Source: Cryptocoryne crispatula var. balansae (Eukaryota; Streptophyta; Magnoliopsida; Alismatales; Araceae). From it: a stretch of 64,000 nucleotides of DNA. The notes beneath the pieces are model-generated. The model ran no database searches and was not told the origin of the DNA. It was given only the letters and a program-made list of their open reading frames with translations. The translations under genes and the position numbers were made by a program. Every line of letters starts with the position of its first letter. The stretch's first letter is position 1. Below are positions 1 to 12,622 of the stretch, one piece after another. Location: contig CM069923.1 of NCBI GenBank assembly GCA_036172225.1, forward strand, positions 9,513,691-9,577,690. Reading direction: 5' to 3'.

Positions 1-1456
1 GTTCCAATTGATTCTTGTGGATGAGATCTTTCTAATGCCGCAAACTTCATAAATTTTGGCCATCCAAAGAGTTCGGAATGAGTTCGGAAAGTTGTTAAGA
101 TGATCATGTCCGAAAATCCAGCCGAAATTAGGGGAGTTGATGAACTTACCTATATGGACTCAAATACCTCTGTCTAATGACATAGGACGAGAGGAAATTA
201 AGTTTTCTAGAGTTTTCATAAGTTATTGAACACTCAACGGCCCTTGGAGGTGCCAGATTTGAGAGGTATTTGCGGTTTGGGTTAATTGCGGCCGTGGCAA
301 ATTCCTCCGTAAACTGTGCATTGGATTATAAGATGAAACTTCCTTAAATGGAATCCTTATTCTGTAAGGATTCCAACGCATATTTTTTCAGATTTTTTGG
401 ACTCCATTTGACCCTCCAAATAAGGCCCGAAAGTCGGGCATTTTCTAGGGTTTCCGCGCTACTGCCTAGCCCTTATCAGGCGAAGAAGGAGTCCGGATCG
501 GATCCGGACCCGCCAACGTGCGGGGGTACGCAGCGGAAGTACAGCGCGCCCGGGCGGGGGTACGCGGCTGCCCCACGTTGGCGCACGAGGCGCGCGGCGG
601 CTGGCGAGTTGGCGCAGCCGCAGGGAGGTCGTGGCCGGTGCCGATTGGCCGGCGCAATACGCCGCCAGTTAAAATAATTCGAAAATGATTTTAAATTGTT
701 TAAAATTCATTTTTGATCTGAAAAATTGCCATAAAATTCCAGAAAAATTTTGAAAATTTTAGAATTTATTTAATGAGTTATTAAAGTGTTTAATGACTTA
801 TTAAATAGAGTTTTACTATTTTTGTCGTTGAATTCTACTATTTTGATTTTAAAATTATTTTAAGATCAAAATTAATGAAATTAATGATTATATAAGTTCT
901 GAGAAATTATTTAATAGGTTTGTAAAATGTTTATGAACCTGTTAAATAGTTTTGGACTTTGGTTGCCATAGAATAATTTTATAAATGATTTTAAAATTGT
1001 TTTAAAATCTTTATTGATTAAATTAGTGTTCAAATAAATTCTGAAAAATGTGATTTTGAAGAATTATGATTTTTAAATTAATTTAATGCTCTTATAAATT
1101 TTTTTAAAAGCATGAATCATCTGAATGTTTTGTGTTGCTTGTCTTATGCATGTAAGTTGTTTATATGTGCATTTCATGTTATTTTATGAAAATTCGACAA
1201 GCATAAAATTTGGAATTTCAAAATTACAGTATATAATTTTATGATGATATATATGATATATCTAATATAATTATCACGTATGCGCTCTATGTTCATGTGA
1301 TGAATGTTGGTGTGTGTATGGAGGTGATCATGGACTTAAATATGCTTTACTTTTGATTGCTTGGTTAATTAAGTTGGTTATGTTATTAAATGGGGTCTAC
1401 GTGTGCCTCCTCTCTCTCTATACAATCTGATTGTACATTCTACCTCCTCCCATTTG
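1..1456. other. Unassigned stretch with a GC-rich island
   Basis: No gene is recognised. The DNA is AT-rich except for a sharply GC-rich patch at about 470-665, which contains the short palindromic word GGATCGGATCC and several open frames that look like chance. The copia relic that follows has no 5' LTR resembling its 3' LTR (start at 5027), so this stretch is either unrelated flank or very decayed sequence. Confidence 0.5.
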
Positions 1457-4400
1457 TGTACTCCCCTTGGTTAAAACCAAGGTTTCTTATTATGAGTTGT
1501 ACATTTGTGGGTCTGTGTACCCTTTAGCTGCTTGTAATGGTTAGAAGCCAGCTTTTGGAAGAATGGAGAGCGGGACCACTTGGAGAAGCACCCTTCTGAA
1601 GTGGGAGCATACCAACTCAAGCTTCTGAAGCAAGGAATTGCACCTATAGGGGTGCCTTAGGTGTATGCTTAGGGTTAAGTCCATGATCACTTATGTTTTA
1701 ATGCATATTTGATATGTGATGTGTGCTACAGAATATACCTTAAATATATGATATTCCAAAGGTATATTAATATTTATATGTAGCACCTATGTTGATGAGA
1801 CTAAAATAAAATCCCTCATCGTTTTAATTAGGTCGATAAACGTGAGACATTGAGAATGACTCATGTAGCCTTCCGTTGTTATGGTCTTGATGAGCCAATC
1901 TTAGATTGGATGGGTTTGTTGTGTTTCCCACAAGACTCATTCAACAAGGGATTGGTGATCATGGCTAAGGCATTTGCCGAACTTTGGGGTGGACCATTGC
2001 ATGGCCTTGTTGTGTTTCCCATAAGGGCTATGCTAAGAATCTATTCTCATAACGTAACAAGCGGATTTGACCTAACTAGAGTATATAGCTTGTTGTGTTT
2101 CCCACAAGGTTATAACTCTAGAGGCTGAATGACTAAGAATTGCATGGATTGCAATTGGTAAAAGTTACCTACCTATTAAGTATGGTATGACTTGTTGTGT
2201 TTCCCACAAGGTTATCACCATAAAGTTAGTAGGGTCTTGGTCCCCACTAGGATGTTATCATGATATCCCGTCTTTGCATATTGAGGGTTATGCAAATTCG
2301 TCGAAAATTAGTGGGAGTATAAATTAAGATGAAAGACCATATCTTAATTTTAATGAATGTCTGTAATGTTGATATAATTACATCTCTGTTGTAGAATATT
2401 ATAAACCACCATTAATCTAGCATGCTAGATGCTAAGTATTTTAAGGGCTCACACTTCTTATATCGGTTTAGAACTAAGAGAATAGTTCTCATAGTTGACC
2501 TATTGACTATCCTACTTGAGAAGTAGGTATCTCCTACACTATCTAATAATGTGAGAGAAGATAAGATCTTATCTCATTGAAAAGATGTATTAATTACCTT
2601 ATATCAGATGTTAGCCTCAATTAGATAAAAATAGTAGTGGCAACATGGATAGATGGATATGATATCCATCATGGATCATGGAGATGAGCTAATTAAAGGT
2701 AAATAAGAATAATACATCTCGAATACTTCTTATTGGTGAGACTAATAGAAAGAAGTAAGATCATTAGATAGAGATAGAAGGTGATAGTTAAAAGTCAGAA
2801 AAGTAAGTAGAAGAATAAGTGCAAAGTGTGTTGCACATTATGTAAAGGTGGAGCTTGAGAATCCCCATGTATCTATGTCATTAACATTTACTTGTCTTAT
2901 ATACACATTTGATAGTATAAGATACTATATATGTGTATTTTAGTATAAGATACTAGGGATGCATATAATAGTATGAGATACCAGATATGCATCATATATC
3001 TACAATGAGTTGTAGATAATAGCAAGTAAATGAAGGCTTAAAGAAGATTGTTGACCTACATATGAAATGGTACAAAATGTTACATCATTATTAGTGGGAG
3101 ATACAAATTTTCTATAGCCTTCTAGAGTTGTCTTAATTATCCTTCTAAAAGAATATTGTTTTCATTTCCTAGTTGAATAAATGGAGATTTATTCTATGGT
3201 ATGAAAATGATAACCGGTAAAGTGTTTATCAGTAGGAGCATAATAAAGAGTTTATACATATCAGATATGTATGCTCTTATAATATGTGTGAATAATCCTC
3301 ATTAGGTGAAGTAGATTGATATTGATCAATCTATTGTTTAGTAGTACAATCATATTTATAAGAAAATACTTAAGGAGTACTATTCGGATAGAAACATATA
3401 GGTAAATGATTTGGAATCATTAACTGTATGATGGAAGAAACATATCTTTGATAGAAACATTCGGATAGAAACATATCTTTGATGGAAGAAATGAGACATA
3501 AGATAAAAGGATAATGATCCTAAGATCTATATTGAAGCAATATGAGATATTGATTCAAAATGGGAAGAAACAATAAAATCCGATATAAACTCTATCTATT
3601 CTAATCAGTTCAGAACTTGATAGATCCACCTAAGGATTTAGTATCTATAGGGTATAAATGGATCACTAAAGAATAGATTGAAGTATATTAGAAGGTAGAG
3701 ACCTTCAAAGTAAGGATAGTTAAAAGGGATTTCATTTAAGTCAAATAGTTGACTATGATAAGACCTTTTACCTATGCCATGGAATTAATCCATTCGGATT
3801 TTGATTGTTACACACTATGACTATAGGATATGTCTAATGGATGTTAAGATAGTGTTTCTCTATGTTATTTTGAGAAACAGGTGTATATGATACAACCTTT
3901 GGGAATCAAGTTCCAAAATATCCAAATAGTGTGTGCATAAGGTCCATTTATGGACTAAAGTAAAACTTCTCATAGATGGTAGATAAGGTTTAATGAGATT
4001 AAATCTTATGACTTCATTGAGAATGAAGATATGCCTTGTGTTTTCATATAAGATAAGTAGGAGTGCTATTATCTTCTTGACATGATATGTGCATGACATA
4101 CTACTCATTAAGAATGAAGTAAGTATGTTATCATAAGTGAGCCTAGTTATCAATTAATCCTCCAAAATTAATATGGGTTTTAAGATCTATGGAGATAGAT
4201 CTAAAAGGTTTCTTGGCCTTACCCAATTCATGTGCATAGTTACCATAGTCAAAGAGTTTGACATGGTAAACTCCAAGATAGGTTTCTTACCTATGTAGTG
4301 TGGAGTTGATCTCTTTAAAGAGATGTCTTTGTAGACTTCTTGAAAGATAAAGAGATCACATTAGTATAGCCCTTATGCTTTTGCAATGGGACCTATCACA

Positions 4401-6117
4401 TTTGTGATGCTACGCGCATGACTTCATTAATGCTCCAAGTGTTATGAGCATTCATCAAGTAAATCCTTGTGAGAGTCACAGGATAATTTAGAGATGTGTC
4501 CTTGAGTACTTGAGAAGCACTAAGGATATATCTCTAATGTATGGAGGATAAGACTTGAAGTCTTGTAGTTTTATGAACACAAGCTTCTAATCAGATAAGT
4601 CTAATAATAAGACAAGCTAATGGTGGTGCAGTGAGCGGGAAGAGTTCCATGCAAGAGAACACTGTTAATTCTACAACTAATCTAAAGTAGATTGAATAAT
4701 GACTGTATATTACTTGAGAAGCTGACTAGATGAAGATGTTCATCTGGCTTATGGGATTGTCCCAACCTTCTCTGAAAGTGTATCATTATTTTAGGAAAAC
4801 AATGGGGGTAGAGCCAAAGTCTCATTAGAAGTTTCAAACTTCTATGGTAATACCATAGAATCAGAGAGAATACAGTTGATAGAGATATAATTAAAGATAG
4901 AGTATCTTCCGTTAATAACATTACATATCCACTAACTGAAACAGTTACTCAAAGAGTGTTTGAGCTTCACCTTGAGCTGATAGAGATCAGCCAGATGGGT
5001 GATTGGCTTTAGTACAAGTGGGAGATTGATAGAAATGTATGCCCTACAAGCCAATCATATATGATATGATTCGACATTTCTAGGAATATCTCATTCAATT
5101 AAATAGGTAAAACTTCGTTACTAGCTTTTATTAGAAGCGTATATCGTAATGAAGTCCTTGATCACATGCAATGATGATTGAATCATGATGAGATCATGAT
5201 AATGAGATCAATCATCTAGAGGTATGTGATCTAAATGTTCCTAGTCATAGGATCCTTGAGGCGGGACATCAAGAATCCGGATAGACTAGTGTGTGATGTC
5301 TTCTCATATGATGAGAATGACCGATCTCATTGGTCATCAGTGTGGGAACACTGAGATACACACACAGGTGCTCATTAGTGGAATGAGTTCACTGAACTGA
5401 CCAATTTAGGAAAACCTGATCGGTATCTTACCGAACTGTCTATCAGGTTATTCTTACATCTCAATAGCACAGTTGGATCTTTGACATGAGTCGCCAAAGA
5501 TGTCTTGCCAGGCGTACTATGTACTTTGACTATTGACTAATGGATCACTTAGTATTGTGGTCCTATATAGTTAATGGATTGGGTATATAGGAAACCTGGT
5601 GGAGGCAATTGAGCGGACAATAGGGGATCGTTCACTCTCGGTAGGAGAAAGAGAATGTCCTATGGATAGTACTCTAAATCCTTGGCCAAGGTAGATAGGA
5701 TAATTGGAAAAGGAGTTTTCCAGTTGATCAATTCCTGAGTACAAGATTTCATAGAGTTGGAATACTTAGGGGTTGACAGTCAGTGCCGAACCCTTGACCG
5801 ACCGGGACATTGTATGAACGTGGATTTAAATCCGTGTGGTAATTGATGATGGAAAGGCTCAATGGATGTTATTTAACTCCCCAAAGTCATTTGGGATCAT
5901 AGGATGTGGCTTGTACCCTTTATGATCAGAAAGCCTTAAAAACTGTTATCGGATAACGATTTTGATTTAATTTAAAGGAATTGTTCTTTTAAATTAATTA
6001 AGGCTTCAACCAAATTGACTATTGGGCCTAGTGGGTCACACACAATAGATCTGGTAAATAAGATGAGGGCATGGACGCAATTTTATAGAAGTTTTGGGTT
6101 TTTGTAAAAAATTCCAT
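1457..6117 (+). mobile_element. Decayed Ty1/copia retrotransposon with 3' LTR (relic 1)
   Basis: The internal part (1457-5026) aligns by eye over most of its length with a second copy at 19475-23404. Forward translation of 3600-4950 gives recognisable but stop-ridden copia pol: a KWITK-type start of the reverse transcriptase, a VYMIQP-like block near 3880, and the RNase H tail ending in a GDWL-like segment just before a polypurine tract at 5016-5026. The 3' LTR starts TGATAGAAATGTATGCC at 5027, a start I recognise from plant copia LTRs. Its end is not visible because a CACTA terminus begins at 6118, so it was probably interrupted there. No 5' LTR is seen upstream. Many stops make the element non-coding. 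Family is confident, lineage is not. Confidence 0.75.
1919..2209 (+). repeat. Four spaced hairpins, TTGTG-TTTCC-CACAA type
   Basis: Four short hairpins begin at 1919, 2010, 2093 and 2195 in the 5' untranslated part of copia relic 1. Each has a 5-bp stem (TTGTG with CACAA; CATAA in the second) around the loop TTTCC. The spacings of 91, 83 and 102 bp are kept almost exactly in the second relic, where the loops differ. Stem conservation with loop divergence suggests a structured RNA or protein-binding array, which is an inference. Confidence 0.6.
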
Positions 6118-6520
6118 CACTACGCCAAATTCATCCTTTACTTATGCGAGAAAAGCGTAGGTAAAGCTTATTTTCCCATAGGTATTTAAATTTACCTACG
6201 GGCCCCCCCGTAGGAAGTCGCGTCGGGGTAGGACATGTCGGTAAATGTTTTACCTACGGTAGGTCACGTAGGTATTGTACGTGGACTATACCTTCGATTT
6301 AACAACACCCATAGGTATAGTCCCTATGTTTACCTGCGGTATATATACCCGTTGGTAAAACATGATTACCTATTTAGCAAGCGTAGGTCAAGAAAACTGA
6401 TACAAACATGCATACCTATGGTTCCCTCATGTAGGTAATAGTAGTGATAAAAAATAATTGGATCTGTGGCAGCATTTTACATTTACCTACGGCCTTAAAC
6501 CGTAGGTATTTATACAAGTT
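6118..6520. promoter_or_regulatory. CACTA terminus and subterminal TACCTACGG repeats
   Basis: TACCTACGG or its complement CCGTAGGTA, with one- or two-base variants, occurs many times in both orientations between about 6160 and 6510. Clustered subterminal repeats of this type bind the TNPA-like protein in characterised CACTA elements. The binding role here is inferred from the family. Confidence 0.75.
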
Positions 6521-6539
6521 GTTCGACCAATCGTATACA

Positions 6540-6910
6540 CATTGTTCCACAACCATACAACCACTCATACACATCATTACATACACTCATTCATGTTCCA
6601 TTCAATCACATTGTTTCATACAAGATGTTCCATGTTCCATACAACCTGTTACATACAATATTGGTCCACCTCTTCACACTTTTCCATATATCATGTTTCA
6701 TACAACCTGTTTCATTCATACTTCCATTGAATCACATTGTTTCATACATGTATCTTGTTCCATACAACCTGTTTCATACATTGGTCCACCTCTTCACACT
6801 TTTCCATGCTTCATGTTTCATACAACATGTTCCTATTTCATCTATACATTATTCCATACACCCATTCATGTTTCACCTCTTGACACACATTGTTCTATAC
6901 AACCTGTTCC
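6540..6910 (+). repeat. 120-bp direct repeat of CATACAACCTGTT-rich units
   Basis: The block starting TTGGTCCACCTCTTCACAC at 6661 recurs at 6781, an exact 120-bp offset, with diverged flanking copies made of short CCATACAACCTGTTTCATA-like words. Overlapping open frames here are by-products of the repeat and are not called as genes. Confidence 0.75.
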
Positions 6911-8112
6911 ATTCAAATCTCAAATTTAAAATTCAGTTTAAGAAAAATAGATTTACACATACAAACCAAGGTGCTAAAATGAAAACAAAGAAATATACAG
7001 ACCAGCAGGTACATTTTTTTATGTACCTGGATAAAACCAGTCAACATTATAAAAATAAAATAAAATTACACAACATGATCTCCCAAAAACAAAATGATGT
7101 TCAAAAAGCAAATAAAGAATTAAAACCATTCCAAAAACAAATAAAAATTAGGCCAATTGTCCGATTTTACTTTAGAGCATCTCATATATGATGAAATTTC
7201 AATATGAGTTGTTGATGTATATGGTTGAGCAAAGAATTAATGTTTTTGGTGGAGACACCATCAAAACAAGTATCAAGAAATAACAAATTATCAGGCTCTA
7301 AAACAAAGCTGCTTGTTTTCATTTCTGTTACTGTTTCTTATGCTAATTGATTTTTAGATTTAGAAATTTATATTCATATAAACATTGTAAGACAAAAGGA
7401 TGCTGGTATAAAAATTAGAAATTGTGAAATCTGTGAATAAAAATTATGATGATTAAGCATAGAACCTTGATTGAAAAAGTGCATAACAATTATATTCTCA
7501 GAATCAATTTAACTCTAGTTGATTCAATAATGTAATAGTTTACAAGTATCATTAAATTATAAGGTCCTATGGACTAAGGGAAATTGATCTGTTGGAGGTT
7601 TCCACCGCTGTATTTGACAACTAACAGGTATTCCAGAATCAATTACGAATCAGTGCAATTTAGGAAGCTGATTTGATTTCAAAGAACAAAACAAAACTGA
7701 TCAGGACAAGAAATGTCAACTCGGATTTTGGAATCCTCTTGGGATGGTCGGAGAGGTTAGATCTTGTGATATTCTTGCAAAATAGGCTGGGTAAGATGTC
7801 CTAGATGGGGAAAAATGGCGGCCAGCTGGCAGAGAGTGCTGGCAAGAAGCGAGGCTGCTTTGTCCTGTCTTCCATGCCCTATCAGATGGGAAAGATGGCC
7901 ACTAGTCCAGAATCTCTGACCCAGCAGTGGCCCAGAAGAGGCATGGATCTGCACCTAAGTTGTGGATCCAGAAATTGTAGTACATAAGACATAAAAAGAC
8001 CCAGAAAAATATGATCTTTCCACCTTATTTTTACTTGCACCACCACGAAATATTCCTGAATACTTGGGATAGAAAAATTATATGGTCTACAATTCCATAT
8101 GAAAAGCCTCTT

Positions 8113-8351
8113 ATTTGATTCCTTCTCATGTGTAAAATGTGATAAAAGTAGAGACCATTACTAAGGATGCGAATTTAAAATGTTATATAACAATCCAAAA
8201 AAAACACAGAATTACATATTACATGAATAAAATTTGATTCCTTCTCATGTGTAAAATGTGATAAAAGTAGAGACCATTACTAAGGATGCGAATTTAAAAT
8301 GTTATATAACAATCCAAAAAAAACACAGAATTACATATTACATGAATAAAA
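8113..8351 (+). repeat. Two-copy 119-bp tandem duplication
   Basis: The segment that includes TTGATTCCTTCTCATGTG is present twice in tandem, offset by 119 bp (8117 and 8236 at the G of TTTGATT). The copies are essentially identical, so the duplication is recent compared with the decayed surroundings. Confidence 0.9.
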
Positions 8352-8559
8352 TTTGTCCATTATCGACAAAAACAAGCACCAACCAGCATACATCAGAATT
8401 ACATATTACATTGAGTTGCTAAACTAAAAATAAAGAAGTCTAAGACACTGTTAGAGTAACACAGTTACACATGTATGATACACCGAAATGAGAAGAGACT
8501 TTAGTGTTTTCAGTTTTCCAACACAACCAACATACATCAGAATTACATATTTCAAATGC

Positions 8560-8642
8560 CCTTCGTGGATGCACCAGTAAGCAATCTTGGTTGAAGATAA
8601 CCTTCGTGGATGCTAATGTAATCAATCTTGGTTGAAGATAAC
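8560..8642 (+). repeat. Two-copy 41-bp tandem duplication
   Basis: CCTTCGTGGATGC starts at 8560 and again at 8601. Both units end in AATCTTGGTTGAAGATAA, with small differences between them. Confidence 0.85.
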
Positions 8643-8708
8643 CTGCAATGGCCATAAAAGTAAAAAAGAAGAAGAAGTAAGCAACATGAAAATTTGTGTG
8701 ATGTATCT

Positions 8709-10585
8709 TCAATTGTAACAATGACTTACGTAATCTCTCCACCAGATTATATGACTTCCAATGGCATCTTGCATCTTCTTCCTATGATTGTCATTCACAA
8801 ACAAAGGGGCATTCGGGTTTGTGACAATGAGAACTGAGACCTCATAAAAAACTTCCCCAAGACATCTGTCCATCACCATTTTTGAAGGGTTGTCACTGAT
8901 AAAAAAACTTTCAGCAACACACTGACCCTCTAAATCCATGAGCTTCACCCTTCTCCCTACCTATTGATATTGTACCAGCAAATATGTACAGATTAGCATA
9001 CTAAATGACCACATGAATTTAAGTGGGACAAAACGAACAAACAAACATCATTTTAACTTACACTTTTTGCATAAGTTAAAAAAACATAAGTTCTATTTTT
9101 AACTCACATTTTTTGCATCCGATGGTGACATCTTGCTTGCAGCTGATGATCGGATTCCAGACAACAAAGAAATTCTAGAATCAATTAGGATGGGTGCAAA
9201 CCTGTCTCACTTATGAAAGTTCCAATAAATTTTGTATATAATCAAAATTGTATACCACTTCTTGGGGTTTGTTCTCCAGTTTGGCAACTTTCGATTCTAG
9301 AAGTTGGACACGTTCATATAACTCTTTCTTTAGAACATTGGAGGATTCACCCTTCTCTCCCCAAATGTAAGTGGGGGATGGACCTGTGCCAATTCCCCTG
9401 ACTCTTCCATTCTTGTCTTTTCCCATGACTTTTGAGAACACATCAGATTTAGCTGCCATGGAATGCATGCTGGTCGATGGTACAACTGATTTTATAGCTT
9501 TGAGTCTTTCCTGTAGTGGCTAAGGTATTAGTAACATGACATCAAATCTTGTAATAATATAAAAATTGATAAGTACTTACAATTGCAAGGGCACAATCAT
9601 CGTTTATGGCCTTTCCATCTTTCTTTGTGTGCGTGATGATGAATATGTCTGCCCTATCCACATCTTTCCCAGTTTTAGCGACCTGAAAAGTTAATAGAAA
9701 TGACCAATGACTCCTAAAATGTGAAAAAGTCACGATCATATGTTAAATCAGGATAGAGTTTACCTCTAGTTTCCTTACATCTGCAAAAGATTGAGTTCCA
9801 GCACAATGATAAATTTTATGCAGACTTTTGTTCTTTTGATTCACTTCGCTCTTCTTCTATCAAAAAGAAAAAAAATTGTATTAACTTGTCTATACCTTTA
9901 TTACTCATATCGACCTAATTAACAAAGGAAAAGACTACTTTTATACTACATTGAATTGAATCTTACTTGGAAATCAGGAGATGACCAAGATGCCTTCGCG
10001 AACTCCCACATCTCACTAGAAATATACAGACCAGCAGGTGGATCTTTTTGTTCAAAACTTTTTTTCCTTAGGCAATACTTGTGATATCTCCATTTATGCC
10101 CAAGGTCTTTCATTATAAACATTTTATGGAATACATCTCCCTCATCAACTTCATATTTTCTCTACAGAAGATTGACAACTTAATGATGGTAAAAGACACT
10201 GAACGTTGATACAAATTAAGAAGATCTACTTTAAAAACTTTACCTTAATAAATGCCCAGATGTCATCAACATTTTCTTGTGGCATCTTATCCCAAGATGT
10301 AATATTGATTGGGCATTTGTTAGCGTTCCTGGCAATTGTACCCAAGAAGGTCCTAAGTGACCTTCCACCCTTCCCAACCGGTTGTCCTAACTCATTCCAC
10401 TCAATAGAAATGAGTTTCCCATCCTCTAGCCCATGCACATCTCGACAATATGTGCGGCCTCTCGTTTTCTTTTTTACAACTACAGGACTTTCAATTTCAG
10501 TGTCTTCTCCCTTGGGAGCAACTTCATTTTCCTCCCCACAGTTTGTGGTAGAGGGTATGGATGATGAAGCTGAAGAGACCCACAA
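8709..10585 (-). pseudogene. PTTA/En-Spm (TNPA-like) transposon protein, fragmented
   Basis: This is a multi-exon minus-strand reading region typical of the second CACTA gene. The 10585-10226 piece contains RGRTYCRDVHGLEDG followed by EWNELGQPVGKGGR and a FLGTIARN block, matching the plant Ptta/En-Spm domain (Pfam Transposase_24). The 9468-9211 piece carries VMGKDKNGRVRGIGTGPSP, another family signature, then a heptad-like ELYERVQLLESKVAKLE coiled coil. The 8948-8709 piece (KLMDLEGQCVAESFF and GEVFYEVSVLIV) is the C-terminal domain. The encoded protein would bind subterminal repeats and assist the transposase. Exon joins between pieces were not resolved, and a stop separates the 10585 start from frame upstream, so I call it degraded. 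Confidence 0.75.
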
Positions 10586-10663
10586 GTCTCCCTATTTAGC
10601 GTATGTTATTACTTTCATAATGAAACCATCAATTTCCCTCGTGCTAAACCAATCTTCTGACAT

Positions 10664-12233
10664 CTACATTATTGAGCAAATAAAAGCAATTATATTGGAA
10701 GACTGACAGATTGGGACAAAATAAGAAAAAGGTTGAGATACGAGATTTACAAAACCCGGAGATGACAGTCGAGAAAAGGTCGGTGGAGCACTCTTAAGGA
10801 AAATATATGCAAAGTATAGTGTGAAAAACCCGCATTCAACGTCATCTCTTTGTTGTGGCACCTAGAAGAAGGCAATGTAAACACCACATATTTCTCACGT
10901 AATCTTGTGAAAGTCTAGTTTTTTAATACCTTGGCAATGAAGAATGGAATGGATTTTAAGGTCTTCTTACTAACCATCTTCCCTTCTACATTGTATATAT
11001 CCTTGACCAACCTGAAAAGACAACAATCATAAATTTAGATCCTGGATTAGTGTACACAAAAGAAGAAAAGGCATAGGGTGCAATTTGTGTTGGTGATTAA
11101 TTTACCTCCTAATGAGAGGTTCCTACCTCTGTGGCTCGGCCATCAGAAGTAAGTCTAGAACAATCATAGATGGTCCAAATTCGGACTCAAAAGAGGCAGC
11201 CAAGTTGCATAAAATCAATAGTCTCCAATGACCACTACAACATCTTTGGTTAGAGAGGTGACAAATAACATTCATATTCGACAAAGAATAAAATTTATTT
11301 TTCACTTACCCATCTACTATTGGAATAAGGATATAAGACTTGGAAAAAATCTCTTCCTTCTGAATGTACTCTACAATCCTACGACTACCGTTAATATACA
11401 AAAAAAACAATAAACAATCTATAATTGCAGCACTTATATTTTGGCTAATTTGAAGTTGGCCCCACATATGGCTGCACAATTCAAAGAAGTTAGAGTTAGC
11501 TATTATATAGAAACGTTCAAAAAAACAAAGATACAAATAAACGATTATGTCTGAAGGGTCAAATGTTGTGAGACCAGCCAAATTGCACAAAATCTGTCCA
11601 GACAATCAAAAAGTAACATGCATCAGTCAAAATTAAAGAGAAGCTGACGGTCACCTAGCAATCCTAAAGAAGATTATAGTCTAAATCAAAATCTACATGT
11701 TGCACGCAACATGAAATAGTCGAATTTAAATTGTATGCATACATCACCTTGAAACATGTGTTAATAAGGGCCTCTGCATCAAAATACACAAAAAGTACAT
11801 AAGATTCTGAGTATAAAAACAATCAATAGTTTCATGCTTCCATAAAATTCTGTTATGTATAGCCATGTTATGCAATGGCTTTCTTTAAGTTGTACGCTGT
11901 AAGCATTTTCAATAATATACATAGAAAAGGGCAAAACATAACATCGTAGTAGATAACATACTCTATGTACATCTGGAAAAGTTCTGAGTCCAACTTGTTC
12001 TTTGTTGTGGATGAGATGTCATAGATGTCTGAAATATGTTTGATTTTCTTCGGTGGGAGTGGATTGGATGATGTATCAGGACCCCACAGCCCCTTCTCCC
12101 TGGACTTGACACCATCAGATTTGTATGACAGTGATTCCATAATCTTCTTCCCCCTGAAACTGACACTTTCAATAATTTTATCATCATTAGTAACCGAAAA
12201 TAAAGTAGCTACAAACCTCTCCTGAATCAACAT
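10664..12233 (-). pseudogene. Ulp1-like cysteine protease (C48) domain carried by the CACTA element
   Basis: Read right to left, the translation gives the hallmarks of a Ulp1/SENP-type SUMO protease fold. HWRLLIL holds the likely catalytic His (codon about 11229-11231), a following VLDLLL holds the catalytic Asp, and QQRDDVECGFF near 10840 gives the Gln and catalytic Cys. The triad order His-Asp-Cys is as in C48 peptidases. The upstream piece 12233-11868, with a basic PLPPKKIKH stretch, may be its N-terminal linker. CACTA and Mutator-like elements in plants are known to carry Ulp1-like genes. The reading frames are separate, with introns or lesions between them. Activity cannot be judged, and it may be fused to the PTTA gene just downstream. 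Confidence 0.7.
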
Positions 12234-12622
12234 ATTTTAAAATCCCACCTATACAAAAAAAAATTGGAAAGGAAACAAAATATATGCACCATCGGTAGTG
12301 AAAACAAAGTAAGCAGATGCTATAAGTGAAAAATGTACTTTTCCAGAGTGATGTGAAATCGTCCTATCTGTCAAATGCACCATCGGTAGTGAAGTTTGTT
12401 CTTATCCACACAGAGTTGTACATGTCACCATCGGCTATCACTAAATGGACAACATTGTCTTTATCAAAAATATGTAACAATTACATGTATACATAAACAT
12501 GCATACATAACAGTCTATATCAAAATTCAGTCTGACATAAGCATGCATGCATACTTGATTTAGTGAAGATGAAGCGAGGTAACATGAAGTAGAATATCAA
12601 AATTCAGGCAGAATGAGTTACA

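Larger units (their letters stand above)
6930..8708. other. Non-coding 3' part of the CACTA element
   Basis: No conserved coding signal is seen between the terminal repeat block and the PTTA-like gene. It contains two tandem duplications, listed separately. Confidence 0.5.

Noticed and set aside
1850..2128. 92-codon open frame at the start of copia relic 1 as a gag remnant.
   Set aside because: It runs through the hairpin repeats, giving repeated LLCFPQ-like segments, and is not open in relic 2.
6444..7191. Two overlapping open frames of 161 and 188 codons rich in His, Phe and Ile.
   Set aside because: They translate a 120-bp direct repeat and have no homology I recognise.
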